Positions 50,213 to 59,985 of a stretch of 64,000 nucleotides of DNA are shown here, piece after piece. Position 1 is the stretch's first letter; every line of letters begins with the position of its first letter. Both the position numbers and the translations under genes were made by a program. The notes beneath the pieces are model-generated. The model was not told the origin of the DNA, did no database searches, and saw nothing but the letters and a program-made list of their open reading frames with translations. This stretch comes from Stomorhina lunata (taxonomy: Eukaryota; Arthropoda; Insecta; Diptera; Rhiniidae). The stretch covers positions 40,906,585 to 40,970,584 of the forward strand of contig OW121742.1 in NCBI GenBank assembly GCA_933228675.1. The letters are read 5' to 3'.

Positions 50213-51040
50213 TTAGAGAAATTCTTGATTTTAATATAAATAAATTTTGTCACAACAAAAGTTTTTGAGTTATGACAATTTTGCTTTAAATAAACAAATT
50301 AATAGTTTAGTAATAAAAAGGACGCCTTAATATGTTGTTTTCTTTTTTTACAATATGGCATCATTTTGTGAGGGTTCTTCCTAATATACTCTCAGCATTT
50401 CCCATACATTTGTATGAAGTCAATTATTTAAAAAAATTTAACCAACCAATTAGGTTGTGTGCAAACTGTTTACACGAGCCCTCAAACGGGGGCTTGTATA
50501 TACTCAGAAAAATAGGGAAATAATAAGCAGGAGTTGAAAAATAATTTAAAGTAAATAAAAAGCATTGAAAGAGCTTTTATTGAACTTTGATCGTTAATTT
50601 GAATAGATGGTTTAAGAAAGTGTCTTTCAATATAACAAACATTTCAACAGGGACTTTCAAACTTTGACAGATGATAATAACGATCTTGTCAAAGTTTTAT
50701 ATATCAAATTAGTTTTCATTTTTTAAGTCTATTTATCAACTCACATCGAACACCCATTTTTATGAAAATGATTTTTTTCATAAAAAATGGGTAATCGATT
50801 TTCATTGACAAATTGCTTTAGAGCTAAGGTCCAATTCTGGATGAAAAGATATTTATGTGAACAAACAAAACTATCGAAATTCGGACAATACCTATTAGCA
50901 TAAGATCAAGTGTGTCCAAAGCAATTGTTTCTTGTCGAGTTTGTGCTACCGCAGTCGTCGGTGCGACTGTTCTTTTTAAGAGGGACGTTAGAGCCAGAAT
51001 ATCACTGTTATAAATCGCTATAAATCGATAAATTTACATG
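50213..51040. other. Non-coding gap before the INE-1-like element
   Basis: No gene recognised. A short inverted repeat, CACCCATTTTTATGAAAATG with CATAAAAAATGGGT, lies at 50750-50791. Nothing else is supportable. Confidence 0.5.
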
Positions 51041-51178
51041 TTTTTATACCCTTCACCAATAGGTGAAAGGGTATTATAAGTTTGTGATTCCGTTTGTAAT
51101 TTTTTTATTAGTGATCGTAGACCCCATAAAAATTATACCGATCGACTCAGAATCGGGAGGAGAATCGATTAAGCGATG

Positions 51179-51180
51179 TC

Positions 51181-51212
<32 letters not shown>

Positions 51213-51231
51213 CGTCTGTCTGTCTGTCTGT
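51179..51231 (+). repeat. GTCT/GTCC microsatellite of the INE-1-like element
   Basis: A (TCTG)n/(TCCG)n tract directly after GCGATGTCCG. It creates a spurious frame of repeated Cys-Leu-Ser-Val. Confidence 0.9.
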
Positions 51232-51276
51232 TGAAATCAAGTTTCTGAAGCCCCTGGAGGATGGACTTACATAAAT

Positions 51277-51800
51277 TATATATCAGATTTTAGGAAATTC
51301 TCCCGCAATGAACGCTATTAAATTTCATTAAAATCGGTTTATAAACACCGAAAATATCGAAAAAATACCAAAAATTAGACGAAAATTTGAAAATTTTTGA
51401 TTGAAACACACTTTTAAATAACAAGAGAAAAAAGATACTCCTGGTGTACATGTGATAATATGTTATATATCAGATTGTAGGAAATAGTTTCCCAAAGCAC
51501 TCTGTAAAATTTTATGAAAATCGGTCCATAAACAACTGAGATATCGCCAAAACACTGAATTTGATGTATCGCAAATTGCCCAAAGTTCGCATTAGAGAAT
51601 GTTTGTTGAAAAAATGAAATGCAGAAATAGGAAAAACCATCCTCCTTTAGCACGGACCTACATAAATTTTATATCAGATTTTAGGAAATTCCCCCGCCAA
51701 GCACGTTATTAAATTTTATCAAAAGCGGTCCATAAACAATTGAGATATCGCCATAACACTGCATTTGATGTACAGCAAATTGCCCAAAGTACGTGTCTAA
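51277..51800 (+). repeat. Three diverged repeats of about 190-205 bp inside the INE-1-like element
   Basis: Units starting near 51277, 51463 and 51668 share TATATCAGATT, TAGGAAAT, a word like AAATTTTATGAAAATCGGT, CATAAACA and GAGATATCG. The last two also share CAAATTGCCCAAAGT. A fourth, partial relative (GATATCTCAGGTGTTTATGG) is seen inverted at 51838-51858. Confidence 0.75.
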
Positions 51801-51954
51801 GAAATTTTGTTTACATTTTGTAAGTATCGTTTCAGCGATATCTCAGGTGTTTATGGACCGATTGTGATGAAATTTGACATCGTTCTTTGTGTGAGGATTT
51901 TCTAAAAGCTATACTCCACAAATCTTATTACGAATACCATTCAAACTGTACCGA

Positions 51955-52080
51955 TCAACTCAGAATCGGCAGGTGAATCGATTTTGCGACCTCCGTCCGT
52001 CTGTTTGTCTGTCTGTCTGTCCGTCCGTCTGTTTGTTTGTCCGTCCGTCTGTTTTTTGTCCGTCCGTCTATTTGTCTGTA
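51955..52080 (+). repeat. Second copy of the INE-1-like microsatellite segment
   Basis: ACCGATCAACTCAGAATCGG, then GAATCGATTTTGCGACCTCCG and a GTCT/GTCC/GTTT tract, a diverged repeat of 51135-51231. Either an internal duplication or a second, older insertion. Confidence 0.75.
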
Positions 52081-52599
52081 ATTTTTTCTGTTGTAGTCAA
52101 GTTTTTGGAGCTCCTGTTTTGTCGATATCTCAGGTGTTTATTTTGATGAAATTTAATAGCGTCTTTCGCAGGGGATTACCTAAATCCTGATGCATTCGGT
52201 AATTTGTGGTAGATATAATTTAGCGTTTAAGCGATGGTGTTTTGATCGACAAAGATAAAATTCAGGGTGGGACAATATCCTGAAATTTTGTGTAAAATCC
52301 AGGAGCTCCACAAATCTGATTTTAGCAGACAGACACTCTGCATTAATTTTGTGTCTGACTTTTGAACATTATGATAACATTTGAGAATGTATTATATATC
52401 AAATTATAGGTAATCTTCCTAGGAAGTACAAAAATGCAGCTAACTACATGATATCCGTTCAAAACCTACATATGTATGTAAGTATCTCACATATCAACGA
52501 AAATTTAAATTTTTTAATTGCAATTGGGAGAAATCCGTTCACGTTTGACAATTGATCCCGTATAACTTCGCCTAAAATAAGATGATGACATTTAGTAAT

Positions 52600-52623
52600 G
52601 GGTGTTTTTTTAGAGGTATAGAA
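52600..52623 (+). repeat. mariner terminal inverted repeat, left
   Basis: GGGTGTTTTTTT and AGAGGTATAGAA. Pairs with 53837-53861 with a one-base indel and one or two changes. Confidence 0.9.
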
Positions 52624-52702
52624 TTGCGAATTGAAATAAAACACAAGAAAATCGTTTTAATGTCCATCAATTTGGCTTTATTGGAAGGATAATTTTATGC
52701 CA

Positions 52703-53769
52703 TTAATGTTTAAATATGATTTTGGGCATGTGGCCGCCGCGGCTGGCTCGAATAAAGCCAATTCTACAGGTCCAATTTTCAACTACTTTTTCGAGCATAT
52801 GGGGCCGTATGTTGGCTTCCAAGTCGCCTAACGTTTCTGGTTTGTTGGCGTAGACGAGCGACTTCACATATCCCCAAAGAAAATAATCCAGTGGTGTCAA
52901 ATCGCACGATCTTGGTAGCCAATTGACAGGTCCGCGAAATTATGCGCTCATCGAATGTTTCCTTCAATAAATCAATTATGACGTGCGCTGTGTGGCATGT
53001 AGCGCCGTCTTGTTGGAACCACAACTCATCCACATTCATGCCATCCAACTGAGGAACAAAATAGTCGGTTATCATGGCTCTATACCGGTCTCCATTTATG
53101 GTAACTGACTCTCCAGCATTATTTCGGAAGAAGTATGGCCCAATGACTCCACCAGCCCATAGAGCACACCAAACAGTCAGTTTTTGTGAATGTAATGGCG
53201 TCTCAAGGGTCTCATGTGGATTCTCTTCACTCCAAATGCGGCAATTTTGCTTGTTGACGTAGCCATTCAACCAAAAATGAGCCTCATCACTGAACAAAAT
53301 TTTGCGATGAAAATCAGCATCGAGATCAATCTCATACACCAAAATCACGACGCATTGCATGGTCTCGCGGCTTTAATTCTTGCACCAGCTGGATCCTGTA
53401 AGGTCGCAAGCCAAGATCTTTGCGCAAAATCTTCCATAAAGTTGATGGACAAAGCTCCAATTGCTGTGCGCGGTGGCGAATCGATGCATTCGGGTCCTCT
53501 TCAACACTTTGCTCTACAGGAGCAATTGTTTCTTCGGTGCGCACTGTTCGACGTCGCTGCGGATGCGTATTATCACATAGAGTAAACGTAGTGCGAAAAC
53601 GATCCATGGTTAACCGAATTAATTGCTCTGATGGACGATTATGTCGACCATAAAATGGACGGAGCTTGCGGTAAACTTCGCGAACTGAACCATTATTTTC
53701 GAAATAAATTTGCACGATTTGCAAGCGTTGTTCTTTTGTCAACCTGTTCATGATGAAATGGCAAACCAA
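52703..53769 (-). pseudogene. mariner transposase, two frameshifts
   Basis: A DDD/E transposase that would cut and join the element at TA sites. It is broken into three frames. The first (53769 to about 53345; likely start at the second Met, 53751, MNRLTKEQR) holds the N-terminal helix-turn-helix DNA-binding region. The second (to about 52930) holds the catalytic core with FSDEAHFWLNG (first Asp, codon at 53286-53288) and WFQQDGATCHT (second Asp, 53007-53009), with 92 residues between them as in mariners. The third holds CDLTPLDYFLWGYVKS. Frameshifts lie near 53345 and 52930. The Asp of PLDYF is about 40-41 residues after the second Asp, which would suit the DD41D (rosa-type) group, but the frameshift makes the exact count uncertain. 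Not expected to be active. Confidence 0.9.
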
Positions 53770-53836
53770 ACTAAATATTAATCACTTGACAGCTGACAAA
53801 ATGGCCGCCAGTTAAAAAAGTGATGCCAACTTAAAG

Positions 53837-53861
53837 TTCTATACCTCAATAAAAAACACCC
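53837..53861 (-). repeat. mariner terminal inverted repeat, right
   Basis: Reverse complement of the left repeat; ends in AACACCC followed by GATATA. Confidence 0.9.
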
Positions 53862-54860
53862 GATATAAAGACGTTGTACAATATTTATATTCAGGGCAAT
53901 AGCGCCTAAAATAAACTTTCTAGAGGGACAACATTTGACAAAAGTATTTCTGATCTCTTGAAAAGTTCGATATTGAAAATGGGCGAGCTCTACTCACATT
54001 TAGTGAAGTCTCCCATATAACCCCGACCGGGAATCGATTTAATGCTGATAAATTAAATCACATTAAAATTGCACAAGGAACTAGAGCAAAACTTTCCAAA
54101 CATCCATCGGACAGGTCGAAGGAACAATACATCCCAAATATTATTGATGAAGTGTTCATTTTAATTAATTAACTAACTTTAGATTAATAAGTAAATCTTT
54201 AATAACTTTTCCGACAAAGCTGATATCCATCCATTCAAAAGCTATATATTTCACGTATGTATCTAAAACTAAGAGTGTATACCCTATAATTTTAAGGCTT
54301 ATCATTGTTAAAGCTTTGACCTAAATCAGTTCAGAGTTTTACATAACTATTTAATCATTAACTTTTAATAGTTGGACAATTCGTATGAATTAAAGCACAC
54401 AACCCTCACTGGGCACTGTGTTTTTGGATTGCATGCCAGAATACTTAAACTTCATCAAATCGATGTGCTATTGCAAATGTAAGGGCATCTACATTTTGAA
54501 GCATCTTTTCTGCATGGTTTATCTGGTCTATCGAACTTTATTAAATGTTCGTAAAATATGTGTCTATTTTATTTCGAAGCTACTGGCTGGCTTAAATATG
54601 CATTCTCTACTTGTAGTCTAGTAATCATTATTTTTCACAAAGGGACCACTTTAGAACCCAAGTGAAGCTTCCCTAGACCAGCCACCTGCCCAACCTAACC
54701 TTTGGGTGCATAACTATTCTAGATGATGACGCCACCGAAAAGCTTTTCTTTTTCCGACTCTTAATTTTAAAGATTCTTTGCATATAATACTAGTATAACC
54801 AAATTTTGCTTGGAATTACATTAAGTACTTTTGCAGCACCATTGGTGAAGGGTATCCAAG

Positions 54861-54877
54861 ATTCGGCAAAGCCGAAT
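54861..54877 (+). other. 3' hairpin of the INE-1-like element
   Basis: Perfect 7-bp stem ATTCGGC/GCCGAAT with an AAA loop, then ATATACCACTCTTACTTG, typical of the ends of these fly elements. Confidence 0.8.
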
Positions 54878-54896
54878 ATACCACTCTTACTTGTTT

Positions 54897-55470
54897 ATTC
54901 TAAATTGGAGGATCTGGAAATTAAGGAATTGTGGTTTAAAAAAAATCATGTAACGTGCCAAAAAGCTCATGCCACATAATACAAGTGCGATTTGACTTGA
55001 CACTTTTAAGTGAGCCTGTATGAACTAAAAACTGAGATTGTGCGATTTGACACCTTTAGACTTTTTCTTGTGAGGTTTTCTAAAGTAGCAGGTTTATGCG
55101 AATAAGCCGAAAAACACAGTTGTCCTCAAGGCAAACATAAGTTATGCCTTCAGCCTGATTTAAGAGCCAGAATAATGAAAATTTGATCATTTTGAGGGGC
55201 TACATTGGACATTTTAGACAGGCTACACTAAGAGAATCAACAATCATCTATTGACATTAATAGGTCTTTTAAATTAATAAAAATGTTCGAATATATCTCA
55301 CAAAGATTTCGTTTTATTCAAAGAAAAAAAGTGTGAAGCATTTAATGAAAGACCCTTTATTGACATAGTTTAAGAATTCATTTTTTTTTTTTTTGATAAA
55401 CTGTAAAGCACAATTTGAAAAGTTTCTGAAAATGCGATATCCGATATTGCAACACGATTTGGGATATTAA
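54897..55470. other. Non-coding gap
   Basis: No gene recognised. The phrase TTTGACACTTTTAAG and TTTGACACCTTTAGA recurs at about 55000 and 55046. It leads into the next tandem array. Confidence 0.5.
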
Positions 55471-55479
55471 AAAAAATCT

Positions 55480-56925
55480 TGTTGCATACTTTTAGGAGCC
55501 TTGAAGTAATTGTTATTTTAAAATGTAAGAAAACAAATTTGTTTTGTTAAATAGAAGTCAAAATTGATTCCTTCATATCTTATTACAGACCCTTCAATCT
55601 CAATTGCTTTTGAAAGTTCAATTTAACTATTTAAGTACATTTTAGTACCATAAGATATCCAAAAAGTAAGCAATACGACTTTATCCAGTTCCGGATGATA
55701 TCTCAGGTAAACCGAAGCAAATATTTTTAGTCAAATTTATAAGGCATGTTTCTGGAACTACGCCATTTGGTATGAGTCAAAATTTGTTAAATTTGTAAAA
55801 AAAATCACGTTGCATACTTTTAGGAGCCTTACAGTAATTGTTATTTTTAAAATGTGAGAAAATACATTTGTTTTGTCAAATTGGAGTTGCATTTAACTGT
55901 TTTTAGTAAATTATTTCCGCCATGAGACGTCCAAAATGTAGGCAATGAAATTTAATGTCTTGATCCTGTTCCAGATGTTATCTCAGCTAATTTAGAGTAA
56001 ACATTTTTAGTCATATTTATAACACTTGTTTCTGGAATTACGCCATTTGATATAAGCCCAAATTTGTGAAATTTAAAAAAAAAATCTTGTTGCATACTTT
56101 TAGGAGCTTTAAGTAATTGTTATTTTTAAAATGTTTAATTTTTAAAATTCCAGATCGTATCTCAGGTAAACCATAGCAAACATTTTTAGTCATATTGATA
56201 TCAATTGTTTCTGGAATGAAGCCATTAAATCGAAGTCAAAATTTGTGAAATTAAAAAAAAATCTTGTTGCATACTTTAAGGAGCCTTGAAGAAATTGTTA
56301 TGTATTTTTAAAAAGTGAGGAAATATATTTATTTTGCCAAATTGAAGTAGAAATTGATACTTTCATCATCTTGTTAGAGGCCTTTTAATCTCAATTATCA
56401 TTTAAAGTTTATTTTTACTATTTTTAGTACGTTTTTTCCACCATGGGACGTCCAAAAGTAGGCAATGCAATATAATAACTTGATCCAGCTTTAGATGTTC
56501 TCTTGCTTAAAACGGAAAACATTTTTAGTCAAATTTATATTACTGGAAATGAGCTTTTTGATCAAAATTTGAGAAATTTGTAAGAAAATCTTGTTGCATG
56601 TTTTTAGGAGTCTTGAAATAGTTGATATATGAAATAGATATTTTCATATTCATTTAAGAAACTTGAGAGGAAACTAATTATTTGAAATCATTTAAGAAGA
56701 GCTATTAATCTTAGATGATATTTAACGATTAATACAATTCGCTTAATGCATTAATATTCTCCTATGACCTCCTAAAAGTAGGCAATAACACTTACTTGAA
56801 GCTTTTATAATAATGAAAAGTACAGAAGTGTCCTTATGTCCCTCCTGGAGCAAAATCACCGGATAATATATCGATTGAAATTTAAGATATTTCAGAAACA
56901 TTTGTGTAGCATACTTTTAGGGTAA
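55480..56925 (+). repeat. Tandem array of about 300-bp units carrying Su(Hw)-like words
   Basis: Six units begin with TTGTTGCATACTTTTAGGAG or a variant. Offsets between them are 328, 280, 177, 327 and 313 bp. Full units go on with CTTGAAGTAATTGTTATTT, a middle stretch, then an inverted word TTGCCTACTTTTGG, then GATGTTATCTCAG-like and AAACATTTTTAGTCA words. The 177-bp unit lacks the inverted word. Confidence 0.88.
55482..56921. promoter_or_regulatory. Cluster of ten Su(Hw)-like words, candidate insulator
   Basis: Plus-strand words start at 55482, 55810, 56090, 56267, 56594 and 56907 (core TTGCATACTTTTAGG, or TAGCATACTTTTAGG at the last). Minus-strand words are at 55659-55673, 55931-55945, 56453-56466 and 56771-56785 (core TTGCCTACTTTTGG). 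Six of ten match YWGCMTACTTHY without change; the rest have one or two changes. Spacings are 121-186 bp. Su(Hw) is the zinc-finger protein that binds the gypsy insulator in Drosophila. That the fly orthologue binds here is inference. Confidence 0.6.
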
Positions 56926-57775
56926 TCGAAATAATATATATCATATAAGGTTTACTACATTGTAACTTATGTGTATGTTACACAGTATTTGCTTGAGTTT
57001 TCGATCGATATCGAATGCGGAGATTTGTCTCCAGGATAGCGATTCTACTAAGGCTCGATAGATGGCTTAATTGAGAAAATTAGATATGTTGAAAGTTGTC
57101 TTTGGAATAGAATAAATTTTGGTATGGGTATCCTAGTTTCCATATAAATCTTCTCTAGAACAAAAAGTAATAAAGGGTCTTTTATTATCAAGCGATTCAT
57201 TAATTGATAAAGGCCTTTTGGAGACATAAACTAAATTTTTTTTGTATTTATTTTTCATGAAGTTTCCAAAAATCCCTCAATTTAAAGCTGTTGCTTTTTC
57301 AATTACTCCTTCGTCAAATGCTGCTGCCGCTTCAGTAGTAGGAGTTAAATTTCCCCGTTTTTGTATATGCCCCTTTTAACACTCAAATTGTGAAATGCAT
57401 TCGATTATATATATATTTAAGAACATAATACAATATGCAAATGATTTGAAAGGGTATCGTTGTTATTTGAACTTATACTTTTTGTAGTATTTAATTTTTT
57501 ATGTATTTTTTTATTTTTTGAATTTATTGGGGAATTTTTTGTGTTAAAGTATTCACAGACACTCACACACACACTCATTTGTTATGGGAATGAGTTGGTG
57601 TGTTCTTATTCAAAAAAGTTTTTGTTTGTCAGGCTACTTTTAATGTGTGTTAATTGAAATAAATTTATTTTGATTATTGATCGTTACATTTTTGGTTTCT
57701 TCGTTTTTTTTTTTTTTTGTGTTGTCGTTAACATATTTTTTTTTCCTGAGATCTTGATAAGATTTCAATATATTT
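56926..57775. other. Non-coding gap
   Basis: No gene recognised. A short CA/CTCACACAC tract lies near 57556-57575 and a T tract near 57700-57720. Confidence 0.5.
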
Positions 57776-59160
57776 GAAAAGATTTCAATACATTTGAGAA
57801 AGAAAATTTATGAAGAAAAAAGTTGTTAAAAAAATTATAAATGTAGAACAAAAAATTTAAATTTCCTATAAGATAATGAACCAGATTCTTTCGTAGAACG
57901 AAAGAACATTTCCTTGGCATAATTTTTGATGAAGAAATTATTCAAATCGGTTCAATAATTAAAGAGATATGAGGGATAAGACACGAACACAAGGTATTAT
58001 CTATAGTTATGGGCAAGAATGGGTTAAGTTTACTTTATAGCCATTTTTTTAAAAAGATTTCAGTACATTTGAGAAATAAAATTTGTGAAGAAAAAAGTTG
58101 TTAAGAAAATTATAAATGTAGAACAAAAAATTTAAATGTCCAATAAGATTATGAAGCAGACTATCTTGTAGTTCGAAATAACATTTTCTTTACATTATTT
58201 TTGATGAAGAAATTATTAAAATCGTTTCAAAAATTAAAAAGATATGAACGATAAGACACAAACACAATTGGAAATGTTCTATGTGGGTATTATCTATTGT
58301 TATGGGCAAGAGAGGGTTAAATATGCTTTATATTCAAGAAAGGGTTAAATTTACCTTAGAGTTATTATTTCAAAAGATTTCAATACATTTGAAAAAGAGA
58401 ATTTTTGAAGAAAAAAGTTGTGAAAAAAATTATAAATGTAGAACAAAAAATTTAAATTTCCTATAAGATAATGAACCAGATTTTCTCGTAGAATGAAAGA
58501 ACATTTCCTTGGCATAATTTTTAATGAAGAAATAATTCAAATCGGTTCAATAATTGAAGAGATATGAGGGATAAGACACGAATACATTTGGAAATGTTGT
58601 TAATGGCTATTATTGTTAGTTATGGAAAAAAGAGGGTTAAATGTGCTTTATAGTCATTATTTGAAAAGATTTCAGTCAAAACATTTGAGAAAGAAAATTT
58701 ATGAAGAAAAAAGTTGTTAAAAAAGTTATAAATGTAGAACAAAAATTTTAAATTTCCTATAGGATAATGAACCAGATTTCCTCGTAGAACGAAAGAACAT
58801 TTCCTTGGCATAGTTTTTGATGAAGAAATTATTCAAATCAGTTCAAAAATTAAAGAGATATGAACGTTAAGACATGAACACAAATGAAAGTTGTAAAATA
58901 AATAAATTAATTTTGTCTAACGGTATTTATTATCTATAGGAATTTTCTATAGATATGGGCAAGAGAGGGTTAAAATTGTTTTATATTTATTATTGAAATT
59001 ATTCAAATCGGTTCAAAAATTATAGAAATATGAACGATAAGACACAAACGCAATTGATAGTTATAAAATAAGTGGTTTAATGTTGTCTTTAGATCTTTTT
59101 TATGTTTGGGCAAGTTATGGGCAAGAGAGGGTTAAATGTGCTTTATAGTCATTATTTTAA
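57776..59160 (+). repeat. Tandem array, four units of about 276-320 bp plus a partial one
   Basis: Units begin GATTTCARTACATTTGAGAA at about 57781, 58056, 58376 and 58668. They share GAAGAAAAAAGTTGTTAA, TATAAATGTAGAACAAAA, ATGAACCAGATT, GAACATTTCCTTGGCATA, TCAAATCGGTTCAA, AAAGAGATATGA and GGGCAAGAGAGGGTTAAAT. A partial unit covers about 58978-59160. Divergence is modest, so the array is fairly young. No coding frame is kept. Confidence 0.88.
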
Positions 59161-59985
59161 TATATATTTCCATAAATTAAAAACTCAAAAATAACGTAAA
59201 TTTTGCTTACATTTATTAAATTATTTTTTTAATAATTTTCAATTTTTGTTTTTATACCTATTAAATTCCTTTTAGTTTATTGGCGCTTATTTGGTAATTA
59301 GAGCCGTTTTTACGTTTTTTAATGATAATTTATTTAATATATTTTTTTCCAATTTTAAGTTCTTTTAGTAACTAAATATTTAATTTAACTACTTCTCATC
59401 AGTAATTTAAGCCAATTTTTAAAGACACATGCGACTTTTTAGGAACGTTTTTGCCAATTTATTGCCATTTAATATTTGAATATTTTTTTTGAAAAATAAA
59501 ACTAACAATTTTTAATAGTTCTCATAACATTTTTGCAAAGTTTTGAAAAAATTTGAAACAAATTTTAGAAAATATTAAATTTTATAAGGATTTTGTTGAA
59601 AGAAAGACTTTTGGGTTTAGCCTCATATTTTCCCATCAAAATTCAAATTTGATTTATTCGGATTTTGTTAAATGAAAGATCTTAAACTGAATAAAACTTC
59701 TAAGGAAACATATTTTGCAAATTTCAGTTTAACCTAATATTTTCCAACTAAAATTCTAATTGGAAGTAAAAAGATCTAATTTCTTATTTAACCGAATTTT
59801 ATATATTTTTCTACTAAGAAAATAAAATACATGACAGAGATTTTTTTCCTTAATACAATTGGTATAACGAATTTTTGTTACATAAAAACTTTAACTCCTT
59901 AACAAAAAAAAAAAATTATAAAAGTTTATTTGTATATAACTTTTTATGTAAAAGTCTTCAAAAATCACATTTATATTTAATTATA
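59161..59985. other. AT-rich gap
   Basis: Nothing recognised apart from A/T tracts. Confidence 0.5.

Larger units (their letters stand above)
52598..53863 (-). mobile_element. mariner-type transposon, defective
   Basis: About 1.27 kb with terminal inverted repeats of about 25 bp: GGGTGTTTTTTT then AGAGGTATAGAA at 52600-52623, and the reverse complement at 53837-53861 with one extra base. TA dinucleotides lie two bases outside (52596-52597 and 53864-53865), fitting TA target duplication. It encodes a frameshifted transposase on the minus strand. It sits inside the INE-1-like element, so it is the younger of the two. Confidence 0.9.
51041..54896 (+). mobile_element. INE-1-like (DINE) nonautonomous element, with nested mariner
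   Basis: It starts with TTTTTATACCCTTCACC and the hairpin ACCCTTCACC/GGTGAAAGGGT, followed by ATTATAAGTTTGTG, GACTCAGAATCGG, GCGATGTCCGTC and a GTCT/GTCC microsatellite. This order closely mirrors the Drosophila INE-1/DINE-1 family as I know it. The far end has GGTGAAGGGTAT, the hairpin ATTCGGCAAAGCCGAAT (54861-54877) and CTCTTACTTGTTT, again as in that family. Inside are about 190-bp diverged repeats, a second copy of the microsatellite segment, and a mariner at 52598-53863. It may be two overlapping insertions rather than one. No protein is encoded. Confidence 0.75.

Noticed and set aside
51063..51248. 61-codon frame with Cys-Leu-Ser-Val repeats (and a similar one at 51984-52190)
   Set aside because: These are translations of the GTCT/GTCC microsatellite of the INE-1-like element.
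53074..53653. Plus-strand frames of 62, 123 and 77 codons over the mariner
   Set aside because: Antisense shadows of the minus-strand transposase.
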